From: Liolophura sinensis
Taxonomy: Eukaryota > Mollusca > Polyplacophora > Chitonida > Chitonidae
Direction of reading: 5' to 3'
Assembly: GCF_032854445.1 (NCBI RefSeq)
Contig: NC_088296.1
Location: forward strand, 3,743,246-3,807,245
DNA: 64,000 nucleotides
Of this stretch, positions 42,037-55,180 are shown piece after piece. The stretch's first letter is position 1, and the number at the start of each line of letters is the position of its first letter. The notes beneath the pieces are model-generated. The model did not search any database, was not told the DNA's origin, and was given only the letters and a program-made list of their open reading frames with translations. A program made the translations under genes and the position numbers.

Positions 42037-42295
42037 CTGGAAGCGGTCATGATTTTAACCATATAGCAGTATGAATTAAACATTACGGTGATGTGTAAAT
42101 GGTTGGTCATCAACAACAAGTTCGCCGTGAAAACCAGCTTAGCACACAGATTAATACGTTTTCAGCTAATCAAGCTAGACGCGTTGTTATCCAGGCATTT
42201 GTAGTGTGGCTTACAGCCTTATAACTACCAGCTTGCAAATGTCATTTAAACATGTTAATGATTAGGTAAATGCTAATGGGCCTGAGACTTCCTCG

Positions 42296-43086
42296 GTGGT
42301 AGTAATCAAACAGACAATCACCGCGGGCCAATATGCCCAATTGGTGTCAAATCAAACAGACAATCACTGCGGACCAGTATGCCCCATGGGTTTCATATCA
42401 AACAGACAATCACTGTGGGCCAATATGCCCCATAAGTCTCATATCAATCAGACAATCACTGCAGGCCAATATGCCCCATGGGTCTCATATCAAACAGACA
42501 ATCACTGCGGGCCAATATGCCCATTGGGTCTCATATCAAACAGACAATGACTGCGGGCCAATATGCCCCATGGGTCTCATATCAAACAGACAATCACTGC
42601 AGGCCAATATGCCCAATTGGTGTAAGATCAAACAGAAAATCACTGCGGGCCAATATGCCCCATGGGTCTCATATCAAACAGACAATCACTGCAGGCCAAT
42701 ATGCCCCATGGGTCTCATATCAAACAGACAATCACTGCGGGCCAATATGCCCCATGGGTCTCATATCAAACAGACAATCACTGCAGGCCAATATGCCCCA
42801 TGGGTCTCATATCAAACAGACAATCACTGCAGGCCAATATGCTCCATGGGTCTCATATCAAACAGACAATCACTGCGGGCCAATATGCCCCATGGGTCTC
42901 GTATGAAACAGACAATCACTGCGGGCCAATATGCCCATTGGGTCTCATATGAAACAGACAATCACTACAGGCCAATATGCCCAATGGGTCTCATATCAAA
43001 CTGACAATTACTGTGGGCCAATATGCCCAATGGGTCTCATATCAAACAGAAAATCACTGTGGGCCAATATGCACAACGGGTCTTAA
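42296..43086. repeat. Minisatellite, about 46-bp unit, 17 copies
   Basis: Units contain ATCAAACAGACAATCACTGC, GGGCCAATATGCCCCATGGG and TCTCAT. Copies differ mainly at GCGGG/GCAGG and at CCCCATG/CCCAATG. The array is compact with no spacers, so it is not CRISPR-like. Confidence 0.94.
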
Positions 43087-43464
43087 ATTGCGCATGTAAT
43101 ATATTTTGTATTAGCAGGGGGTTTGTTGTTCCTCTGATGTATTTTGTGTTCTTTGTGAGTTTGTTCAGTTAACATGTCATGACTATAGTGTTCCATATCA
43201 ATTCTTTACTTATCTTATGTACTTTCTTTTTCCGTATCAGTTTGCTGTACATTTAATGCCGCTTGAATTCTGTGTGCAACTGTTTTAGCTATAGCCCAAT
43301 TGCATTATACTAGTGTCAGAAAATCCATCTTACGTTCCTACCAAAATATAAAGGATGTTTTGAAAGTATTCTGTTTAAAAGCAAATGTGTTAACACATAT
43401 ACATGGATCCCTCGCTTGCCACTCCGCACTGGAAGGATAGAAATAGGAAACAAGAGTGATTGGT
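43087..43464. other. No recognised gene or repeat
   Basis: AT-rich, no convincing exon. Confidence 0.4.
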
Positions 43465-43672
43465 CCCGTATCGGTATAATGTGACTGGGCGGGCTGTCAT
43501 GTCTAGAGTCTTGGTCAGGATACATCAGTGGGGGGGGGGGGGGGGGGCAGCCATTTGGTCGTATGGACACGCTCTGCCACAAGAAAACACGGTATATGTT
43601 CATACACATCTCATGACTCTTCGTCGTCATATGGCTAAGAAATTGTTCAGTTAGACGTAAAACCCCAAGCAT
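43465..43672 (+). mobile_element. SINE-C tail unit and SINE-B tail, split by poly-G
   Basis: GTATCGGTATAATGTGACTG with TGTCATGTCTAGAGTC (43465-43510) is the SINE-C 3' unit. A run of about 19 G follows at 43531-43549. At 43600-43672 CGTCATATGGCTAAGAAATT and GACGTAAAACCCCAAGC form a SINE-B tail. Confidence 0.55.
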
Positions 43673-43804
43673 GCATTTTACATACACATACAAACTAATA
43701 TAAACGATTTGAACCCAACTGCTGAAGTAATTTTAGGGAAACTGGCGTCTTCGCATACAGCTTACAGTTGAAAGGGAACTGCTAAACATGGCAGGGTATA
43801 ACTG

Positions 43805-44982
43805 TGGACATTATATGATAATCGGGGCGAATGTCTAAATTTATATGAATTAAAATTTGACAGGCCCAACTCTTCCAGCTTTCAGTGTTTTATTGTGAGC
43901 AGAAGCACAGACTACAGTAATGCTGTCATATCGTGCGGTTAAGACTGATAAAACACACAATGTTTAAACCGTAAGTGTTGACTTCACTGCACACCAGAAA
44001 TGTGACATACATGTCTAGACACATACACCTATCAGCCTGGTGTAAGCCCCTGGTCTAAGCTGTAGGCTGTAGAAGTAGGTTACTGGTGCATTTCTCACAA
44101 CTAAGTGTTTCCTATTTCAGACTGCGCAGTTTTGTGAAGGTGTGAAGCACGGTGGGATTTTAGTCGACAGGTAAGTCCCGTAAGATGGAGTACGTCTATT
44201 TTTATGGCGCGATGTTTTTATCCGGTTAGGGCATTGGCTTTACTCGGTCGTGATATGGACAGTATTTAGTTGGTCTGGTCGTCCTCAAATCGAAACAAAG
44301 TAAACATACGACTCAAGCGTGTCCTTATATAGACTCTACCCTCAGCCTGTGGGTGAATCTCTAACACTGTCGATACGCAGTCAGAATATTTCCATCTCCC
44401 GGAAAACGACTAATTTTGGTTCATGTTGTTAATTGTGTCGATCTTGTCACCATATATACAGGGCGATGGTTCGTAAATTATTAATGTGAGTTTTTGAAGC
44501 TTTGACCTTGAAAGCCGTTATGCAGAGTTACGCTTTTATGTGGATTACTGGCGGTGACGTGTCGCCCGTGGTACACAAAGCCGGAGCAAACCAACAGGGG
44601 TAACTTGACACAGCTTATCCCGTCAGGACGGTCGTATACCCACATTCAGGCCGTTTATAGATTAGCCAGGGCTGTCTGTGATGCTTTAGCAAACATTAAC
44701 CTACTTCTACAGCCTACAGCTTAGACCAGGGGCTTACACCAGGCTGATAGGTGTATGTGTCTAGACATGTATGTCACATTTCTGGTGTGCAGCGAAGTCA
44801 ACACTTACGGTTCAAACATTGTGTGTTTTATCAGTCTTAACCGCACGATATAGCAGCATTACTGTAGTCTGTACTTCTGCTCACAATAACACAATAAAAC
44901 ACTGAAAGCTGGAAGAGTTGGGCCTGTCAAATTTTAATTCATATAAATTTAGACACTAGACCCGATTATCATATAATGTCCA
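43805..44982. repeat. Large inverted repeat with 280-bp arms upstream of the TRIM gene
   Basis: The left arm (43805-44082) begins TGGACATTATATGATAATCG, and the right arm (44697-44982) is its reverse complement with only scattered differences. The loop is about 614 bp. The structure fits a non-autonomous foldback-type transposon or an inverted duplication. No target-site duplication was found. The right arm's outer end overlaps the start of the 60-bp repeats at 44957-45195. Confidence 0.88.
44130..44170 (+). promoter_or_regulatory. Candidate non-coding first exon of the TRIM gene
   Basis: GTCGACAG followed by GTAAGT (44171-44176) is a strong splice donor with no long coding frame behind it, 1.5 kb upstream of the acceptor (TTTTATTTCAG, ending 45653) that precedes the TRIM start codon. 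It may be a 5' untranslated exon. The left end of the exon is unknown. It lies in the loop of the inverted repeat, so if real the promoter sits inside that structure. Confidence 0.3.
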
Positions 44983-45195
44983 GTTTCCTTCACTACCACT
45001 GTAGTCCAGCCGTTTGATTCGATTATCATATAATGTCCAGTTCTCTTCACTACCACTGTAGTCCAGACGTTTGACTCCATTATCATGTAGAGTTAAGTTC
45101 CTTTCTGTGCTACTGTAGTCCAGAGTTTGACCCGATTATCATATAGGGTCATGCCCCCTTCACTACCACCATAATCCAGATGTTTGACCCAATTA
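44957..45195. repeat. About 60-bp tandem repeat, four copies
   Basis: Units of GATTATCATATAATGTCCAG, TTCACTACCACTGTAGTCCA and GACGTTTGAC with moderate divergence. Confidence 0.8.
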
Positions 45196-45653
45196 TCTTC
45201 TACCTGAAGCCCCACCCTTTCTGTTGAAGGTGTTTGCTAATTGGCTGGCCTTACCTTTAAATCAGCAGACTCTCGTTTTCACACACCAATCTGCTATTCC
45301 TGGATGGTGCTGTATAAAGGTGTCATCACTGTCAAACACGTCTGGCCAAATTGGCTTGATCAGATCTTTGTCAAAAAAATGTCAGGTACACAATAAATGC
45401 TAGAATCGGCAAATGTCTAACTAAGCAGTTGTTTCCTCTCAGGGAAGTGAGGCGCTCAAACTCTCATATATCATATGTAAAGCAATGCTTCTTCGGCAAA
45501 AGCGACAACAAATACTGTACCCTATATGTTGTTGAAAGAGAGGAACAGGCACTGCACTGTAGATGGAGACTGTACTGTGTTGAATTTTATATTTTCGTAA
45601 ATGGGATAACCTGTATTGGTGTCAGTCTAAGTAATTAGCTGGTTTTATTTCAG

Positions 45654-48600
45654 TGAAAAACCGAGCGTGTAATGGCTGAAAGCAAGGGAAATCGTGAAGA
45701 AGTTCTCACATGCCCGATATGTGTGCAAACATTCCGGAAACCAGTAACGTTACCTTGTCAGCACAGTTTTTGCAGGGAGTGTATTGGAGTGTATGCTGAC
45801 AAGTCTAAACCTGGACAGACAGATGAGGTCACCTGTAGCACGGGGAGTGAGGGTGTTCACCAGCTGATCTCATGCCCTGTATGTCGGACACCAACTAGTC
45901 TGGGGAGAGAAGGTGTGGCTGGTTTGCCTCCCAACTTTCACCTGGCAGAAATAGTGGAGAGGTTCTCTTCTGCTGTGAATGTTGAGGAAGACATCCCATA
46001 TTGTTCTCTGTGTGATGATGATAATCACCTGGCAGAAATAGTGGAGAGGTTCTCTTCTGCTGTGAAGGTTGAAGATGACATCCCATATTGTTCTCTGTGT
46101 GGTGAGGATAATCAGGCTAAAGCTGTCAAGTTTTGTACCGACTGTTGTTTACTGTATTGTAAAGACTGTCTGGCTTCTTGTCATCCCATGATGGGGGCTA
46201 TGAAGTGTCACCGGCTGATTTCGTCTCTGGAGTACCTCTCACAGGAAACCTCACAGCGACAGACCAGTGGCAGGGATGAACAATCAACTCAGCAAGCGTC
46301 ATGTCCAAGACATGGTGAGCCATTCTGCTTGTACTGTGTACGGTGCCGGCTGGTGATCTGTATGGGGTGTGTGGTTGACCATCCGGAACATGCTGTGCGG
46401 GATATCCCATCTGCAGCGCAGAATGCCAAGGTAATGCGAAAAAGACATTCGTATATTAGTCAACAACCACAGTGAATATTCTGAGTCATTAATCGTGAAG
46501 TCAATTCTAAACATAACGATTCATACGACATACGAAAAACTAAGAAATTGTGTAAGTTCAAAATTACTTTGAGATCATGTAAAGAGAAGTAGTAAACAGT
46601 TTTCAGTGATGTTAGAAAGACACAAGGATGTTCTAAGCGAATGACTTAAATCACAATTTAAATCGTGCACCGCGCTAGGATATAGGTCGATAATCAATAT
46701 AAATGTCAAGATTTGGAACGGTATAATGACCTATAGTTTGTAATCTATAGTGAAGAATGGGGCTTTTTGTCCTGTACTGTAGTGAGTCGTTTTTAAAGAC
46801 GAACTTTTTAATGTAGCATTTTTTCCATTACAGCCAGCAGTCTTGAACAAGACCAGTGAACTGGAGAAAGTGCAACAAGAAACTAAAGAATCACTGTCAG
46901 GAGTTACGAGGCTGTACAATAAGATACAGGCTGGTAGTTTTGATGACACTTGGTCAACTTGTGATTTATTGCATACTTGGTGACTTATTTTTCTTATGAA
47001 AATTATAGCTACTCTCAGTGACACAGACGCGATATGCCCACCTCAGGCAACTCCAGTAGATACATCATCGTCGATTATACGCTGTCATAATATCTATATT
47101 GTATATACGCACTCCACATATGTGAAGGGGACCGGCCCCGATAGCACAGTTGGTCGAACGTCCACTTCTTGAGCGGTAGGCCCTGGGTCAACTCACACCT
47201 AAGACTTTAAAAGAGGAAGTTGTAACTTCCTTTCTTGGGGTTCAGCATGAAGGTGATAGAGTAAGGACTGTTTGACCCGTATCAGTATAATGGCTCGGGC
47301 AGGGCAGTTTAATTGTCTTCGGAAAGGCGTCTCAGTGAAGCAGCATTAGATAAAAGAGCGGTGAAAATCCGTCCTGCAATAAGAAGGCACATTTCATGCA
47401 CCCTAAGGACTCCTTGCTCATCATATGAATGAAAAATTGTTGAGTACGACGTTAAACCCCAAGCACTCACTCACTGATATGTGACGGGGCGACACCTGGG
47501 ATTAATAGACGTCTCTTAATCCCAGGGTGACACTCTTGGTGTTTGAACCAACGCAGCATGAAGGCTGCACCAGCTCGCCCTGCTCAGAGCACCAATTGTG
47601 ATATTGAACCAAGAACGTCTCTGAGTCGAAACATGTACACCGCTAGACTAAAGTGAAATCCCCTCCAGCCAGGAAGTGCATTGTAGATACAGTTGTGTGG
47701 TGCTTATATTCCACTCTGTTACACAGGCATGTATAATTTCTTGTACAGGCCTGTAATGGTGTGGATGAGATAATAAACGTTCTTTGTCTTTGTCAGGAAA
47801 CCCAGGAACTTCACACTCAAGAGGTTGAAAGGGTTTATTGTGCAGCCTTGGAAGCCTTACAAGCCTGGAAACAACAGTCCTTAGATGGCATAAAAACCCG
47901 CTATTCACAGTGGAGTGTGGAGTGTAGCGCTATACTCAAACATTTCCAGCTACAGGCCCAGGAAATGGAGAGGATGGTACAGGCTTCCAAAGATTTATTA
48001 GCCTCAAAGGACGTCGAGTTTTTACAGGTAAGTCAAACATGTACAATCTCTACCATTGGTTCAGCTGCCTCAGCTCCAGTTAAATACTTCAACTCACCAC
48101 ACAGGACAACCTGACAATAATTTGTCACCTTCAGAGAATGTACAAAGTTTTCTTACATGTATGGGCTGTGGATGTCTTGGTTCTGACCGCTCATTTGTAA
48201 ACAAATGTGATCTGTATGCTGTGTAAGTACTCAGAGGCGTCTTATTTACCATTGTGACATTTTGAACCTGTGACCGCCCTTTTACAATGACCATAATGAA
48301 CAGTGATCAGGTGTTCAAATCCATCTCATGGTGCCAGATCTATTAAAGTTTAGGCCCAGAGTTCAACTGCTTCACTTTGTTCAGTGGTGGTCGCTGTCTG
48401 TTTTTCTACTCATAAGCGATAAGACTAATAAACAACTCCAGAATTCTATCTATGTAATATTCTATTACCCTTCGATTCCTTTTTATTACATACAACGCAC
48501 TGCTTGGCAAGTGCACATTATCTTGATCGTTAGATACCCCCATCACGAGACAGAAGCGTTTGACGTCTGGACGGTTCTATTGTAGTTCTATGGGTGGATA

Positions 48601-51600
48601 GAGGTTGTTGTTTACATTGAATAAAGCAGACGACGAATATAAACAAAAAAAAACAATATGGCTATTTTTTCTGTCGGAGCGAACGTTTATTTTAAAGAAG
48701 AAAAGTATCAGGTTACAGATAATTTAAAGCCCATTGGGACGTTTGAATGCTACACAATAAGAGATAATAATGGTTTCACGAAATTTTTTTTTTTTTACAT
48801 ACGGACCTGATAATTCTTCTTGCGATTTTTCTTTCACCGGCCTCTCCCAAACGTCCCAGTTGACCACAAACCATGGTATGGCAATCAACCAATGGATCTA
48901 AAAAAGGTCAGATCCATGCTGTCTGATATATTTCCCGCGATGCAAAACTTAGCCGCCGGTACACGAATCACTGCGTCCGGGCTACGACAGCCACAGTTCT
49001 TGCTGATGCCGGGGTTTCTGTGATGGACGTTATGTCTCTGACAGGCCACCGCAATGAATGCAGTGTACGGAGTTATGTCACCAAACCGTACGTTTCAAAA
49101 CGCCGTGAAATCAGCATTATCCAGCATGCTTCAAGTGTGTTATCAGAAAATGCTGAAAGTGAAAATGCCGTTGAGTGAAAATACTCCCATGTCAGTCACG
49201 CCACTTCCAGTGCAAATGCCCAACGCTGTCGACTATAATGTTACACGTAACAGTAGCAATACCATCCAAATGGCAAAATCCCAGTATTCAGTCACGTCTC
49301 AAAGTTTTGGAGGGCTGTTCAACAATGCAACAATAAATAACAACAGAGTTCACATCAACTTCACATCCTCTGGATAGCGGACTGGCTGCAGATCCCCCTT
49401 TTCAACTCCCAATCCTTGTTTGATGTTTATCCGAGTTAAACTATTGGTTTTTTTCCCCCACAATGTTCAGTCCGTTTACTCATGTTTTCTCTCCGCAAAC
49501 GCTATTGTCTGACTGCCGCCAAAATATTGCCGTTGACCCAGATCTTCAAATGTGGTACATCATGTGACTTTTATGCATGAGTGTGACGTGTATATTTTAT
49601 GTAACTGGTACGGCGCACTGAGTGAAACGTGCACAGGGCTGGTTTAATGTACTATAACTTTGTACAGATTGCGTCATTACAAATTTAAATTGTGATCCAT
49701 CCATTGTATTTCACAATACAATAAAGGCAAATCATATTTATCTTCATGATACCTTCAACATATAAATTATAATATATTTATTTGCTTACTTATAATAAGC
49801 ATAAACACGTACCTATGATGTTGTTATTGTTTTGTTATTTATCAACATATTTTGAGAAATTAATATTGAATTGAAAATGTGAACTGAAGTGTTCCATTAT
49901 TTCAACATTCGTTACCCAGTGTTTATGAATTTGATACAGAACACAACACGACCGCAAAGCATTTAGCCTACACAGGTAAACCAAATAAAATTCAGTATCA
50001 AACTATTGTCAACCTAATTTTGTGTTTCAATTATTTTTTTTTTCGTACTTAATTCAAACTTTAATTACGTTTAAACAGTTGAGCTCCCCACTTTTGTTGT
50101 CGTTTTGCTGATGCCTTAGGTTTCCAGCTCCTTTAGCTCGTCAGACAGAGTTTGGGAAAACTTTTGGTCTCCCCGAACTCTCGCTTCCAGCAACGAGCGA
50201 CCTTCCCGGCTCACTGTCAGTGTGGTCGCTGTTTGACACCGTGTCTTTCTCATCGAAGCCTACCCTGATAACATCGTCTTAGCTGAAATATGAAAGCAGC
50301 CCTGCAGATGTGTTATTCTATAGTGCTATATTTTATAGTCGGAATTGTTTTCGAGAAATAAACGTATTGTTTTTATTATTCTATCCTAGGCGTGAAGCAC
50401 GTCCCTAATATTTAGCATCGCATTTTAACTCCCCCTGTAAAACACATTATGGTTTCGTCGAGAATTAGGTCACGCCCCTTTAGAACGTTCGTTTGGACGA
50501 AAACAACGTGACAGGGAAAGTGGGGGCGTTTTTTGCTGTTAATCTATACCACAATGGCGATTTTGTTATAATTACGAAAACATTTTGCTGCTACCAAGGT
50601 AATAGAATAGAAATAATGTTCGCGTCAGGGTAGTCTAACGGTAGTTTTACATCAAATCGATGTGGAAGAGTTTACAAATTTTAGGTCTCAGGCTTCGCCT
50701 CCGGCCTAAAATATAAACTCTTCCACATCGATTTGATGTAAAACTACCGTTAGACTACCCTGACGCGAACATTATTTTTTAATTAAGAAAGAGTACGTTG
50801 TCTGATGTTTTTCGAAATACGAATACGAGCAGTAATAAAGTCCTTATCAGTGTTTGAAAACATAAATTAGCCAATGTACAAAAGGTATATAGACAACCAT
50901 GTCTCAGTTGATGTCCCTCGGGCTCTACCCAGTTTCCTCCAACCCCAATGCTGAACGCCATCATATAAGAGAAATATTTTGAACACCACGTAAAACACCA
51001 ATCAAGCAAACCATCATGTTGTGGCTGTATATACTGTCCAGATTTTCAATCATCCAGATGCGTTTTTCAGCCCAAAACAGTTGATTTTAGGAAGTTCAGA
51101 CCCATCGGCAATAAGCCATTAACACAATGGCTACTTTCACAAGCTTGTAACACACAAAATTTCACAGCGTTTACTGTGTTTGAGATATTTGTTTGCGATT
51201 TTAATCATCATCCTTGTTTTATGCACAAGTATACTTCATTGAAGGATAAATTTTACTATAGGCTATCATTTTCATAAACATTTTGTGAAAGGAACTACTA
51301 AGAGAAAGACCAGAATTAAGCCATTTCTTCATTTTCCTGATATCATTGGTTTATATCCCTCTCTTTAGAAGACTTTTACCCTGGTCTTCTGATTTATAGT
51401 CCACTATGTATCTTCTCCCTATAGCCGTTACGGTAAGGGGAGATAACTCTAGTGTATTTCACTATCATAAAACTTTTTGCCATTATACTTGTGAAATTGA
51501 CAAAGGATTGCTTCTCTTACAGAAGTACCAAATTAAATCATTATCACAACTGAGTATTTATACAACAACTAACTTCAAGTTGGTTACTGTTTTACTTGTA

Positions 51601-54600
51601 CTCGGTGGAACAAATCGTTTCATTTTCAACTAAGATTGGGTGATCGGGAAATCTTTGGAGGAAAAATTGCACTGTAACAAGCTCCATAGAATTTATTACA
51701 CCGGAATTTAGAGCTGATTTTGACAATGTTATTGACTAGGGAGTGGTCTAATTGTTTAAGGGAAGAGCCAAGGGCCCCTGTGTACTATAGGGGAGCTAAG
51801 ATATTTCATTTATACCTGCGTTTTTGTGACATGTTGTGGTGAAAGTATACCCCAATTCTTCCAAAATTTGGGACAGATATCAGTAGTGTTGAAAGTAGAA
51901 TATTACATTTCTTTACCAGCGCTTTGGAAAAGTAAAGATATAAGTATGTTATTGATGAGATGGTCATGTAAGAAAAAAGAAACTCAATAATTCTGCCAGG
52001 ATTACATATATATTGGCTAAAATGAGCAGACCAGGTGACCCAGATTTTAGAAGAAATAGTGTAGGTAAAGAATCTTTGTTTCTGTTATCATCTTTACATG
52101 AATTTATATGTGTTTTCAATTCTGTTTGTTGACAGGGTTCCACGGACTTCACCAAAACGTATGTATAAATGTGTTATACCTCTCTAGGTTTGTTATACAT
52201 GTGCAAGTGACTATTGTCAGCAGATGTGTTTCTGTAACACTGAGTACCAACGCTGTACTTGTCCAAAACATGACCCAGGTGTATATCTAGTGTTCAAACA
52301 AACATTTGCTCAGACAAATGAGACCTACATCTGAGTACATCATGACATTTTCATAACTGTGTGATACACAGGTTTACCACACAACTGTGTCTCTTTGTTT
52401 CCTCTCCTCCTCTCACAGAATTGATGACCAGCTGAATGAGATAAGAGCAGATCTGGAGAAACATGAAGTTAGCAGACAGAAGCTTCTAGATTCTGTACAG
52501 CATGACCACGTTGTCCCTAGACAGGTGACTGTGAAAGAGACAGTGGAAGAACATCAGGTCTTAGAAGCAGCGGTCGGCGGGCAACCCATATGTGTTACAA
52601 GTAGGTTGTTACATGTATAAAAGGTATACATTAAGGTGTGCTCAGAGGACAAAAACGACTGTAGGGTTTACATTAGTATGTGCATCAAAGATACAGACAT
52701 AAAGTGGAGAAGGTGCACAGCTGTGTGCGTTCAAAACACGTGGTGGAGTGTGAAGAAAACAAACCGACATGAGCTGTAATGCAGCAGGGCGCACCCAGAA
52801 AATGAACAGTATTCCAAGAGTAACAAAAGTGAGAAGAGTTTACAAAAAGCACAGATAGTGTGAGGTGTACATTAGGGTGTGAACAAAACACAAACTTAGG
52901 TCCGGCATTAATTACTGTGTCCACGTAAGACACAAACTAATCTGAGGTATGCATTAGGGTGAGCAAAAAAGATGCAAACTAATGTGAGGTATGCAATAGG
53001 GTGGGCAAAACAGATACAAACTAATGTGAGGTATGCATTAGTGTGGGCAAAAGAAAAATACAAACTAATGCGAGGTATACAGTAAGGTGTGCAGATAGGA
53101 TATAAACTAATGCGAGTTATACAGTAGGGTGTGCACGGAAGACACAAACTAATATAGAGACATGAAATAAGGTATGGTACTTGTAAAGTGTACACTGGGC
53201 TCAGAAGTCGAAAGGAAATCAGTAGGCTGTCCTGAGAAATTAAAAGCCAATGCAAGCTACTTATAGCATGGTTTGCTCAGAAAGAAGAAAAAAAATAAAA
53301 TAAATGTATTCAACAATATGTTGAACAGAGTGTACAGTTAGAACAGGACAGATGGTAGTGTATCCCTCGGTGTCTGGGTGATATTTACCTCGTGTTCAAA
53401 TAAACAAGTGCACTGTTATAACAGGACACGTGGCAAGGCACGGCATGTTTGCAAATCAGTAGGTGTACTGTTAATACAGAGCAGATTACATATTGTACAA
53501 CTGAGTGTCTGAGTGATGTTTACCTCATGATTGTGTACAAATCAGCCGGTGTACTGTTAATACAGAACAGATTACATATTATACAACTGAGTGTCTGAGT
53601 GATATTTACCTCATGATTGTGTACAAATAAGTAGGTGTACTGTTAATACAGAACAGATAACATATTGTACAACTGAGTGTCTGAGTGATATTTACCTCAT
53701 GATTGTGTACAAATCAGCAGGTGTACTGTTAATACAGAACAGATTACATATTATACAACTGAGTGTCTGAGTGATATTTACCTCATGATTGTGTACAAAT
53801 AAGTAGGTGTACTGTTAATACAGAACAGATAACATATTGTACAACTGAGTGTCTGAGTGATATTTACCTCATGATTGTGTACAAATCAGCAGGTGTACTG
53901 TTAATACAGAACAGATTACATATTGTACAACTGAGTGTCTGAGTGATGTTTACCTCATGACTGTGTACAAATCAGCAGGTGTACTGTTAATACAGAACAG
54001 ATTACATATTGTACAACTGAGTGTCTGAATGATGTTTACCTCATGATTGTGTACAAATCAGTAGGTGTACTGTTAATACAGAACAGATAACATATTGTAC
54101 AACTGAGTGTATGAGTGATATTTACCTCATGATTGTGTACAAATAAGTAGGTGTACTGTTAATACAGAACAGATAACATATTGTACAACTGAGTGTCTGA
54201 GTGATATTTACCTCATGATTGTGTACAAATCAGCAGGTGTACTGTTAATACAGAACAGATTACATATTATACAACTGAGTGTCTAAGTGATATTTACCTC
54301 ATGATTGTGTACAAATAAGTAGGTGTACTGTTAATACAGAACAGATAACATATTGTACAACTGAGTGTCTGAGTGATATTTACCTCATGATTGTGTACAA
54401 ATCAGTAGGTGTACTGTTAATACAGAACAGATAACATTGTGTACCCCTGATGTCTGAGTGATATTTACCTCATGATTGTGTACAAATCAGCCGGTGTACT
54501 GTTAATACAGAACAGATTACATATTGTACAACTGAGTGTCTGAATGATGTTTACCTCATGATTGTGTACAAATCAGCAGGTGTACTGTTAATACAGCACA

Positions 54601-55046
54601 GATTACATATTGTACAACTGAGTGTCTGAGTGATGTTTACCTCATGATTATGTACAAATCAGTAGGTGTACTGTTAGAAAAGGACAGATAACATAATGTA
54701 GCCCTCAGTGAAATAAAAAGAAAGTAACTCGGAATATTGAAGTCATAATATTAGTCTGTATTTCTGTAACCATGTTTGTGGCATCATCAGGAAATATATA
54801 TAGTAAATAATACATAGGTTTGTATACATGCGGGTGCGAAGGTGTACAATGCATGCACGTATAAAGACAAAACACTGTATGGTAAGTTAGCAGAAAGACA
54901 GGAATGGTTGAGTGTGAGTGAGTGAGTGCTTGGGGTTTAACGTCGTACTCAGTGGTTGAGCGTGAATGACATAACATGAAGCTGGTATTGCATGAGAAAG
55001 TACTGAGGAAAAGGGAATAGAATGTACAGCTGAAGCCAGAGCTAAA

Positions 55047-55091
<45 letters not shown>

Positions 55092-55141
55092 ATGTCTCTT
55101 ATACCAGCTTAATATTATGCAGTTCCTCGTATCTGTTTTTG

Positions 55142-55180
<39 letters not shown>

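Noticed and set aside
42296-43086. Possible CRISPR-like array
   Set aside because: The 46-bp units are contiguous and vary along their whole length, with no unique spacers, and the DNA is eukaryotic.
45429-45638. Open frame of 69 codons before the TRIM start
   Set aside because: It lies between the candidate 5' exon and the TRIM acceptor, is in no phase relation with exon 1 and shows no domain.
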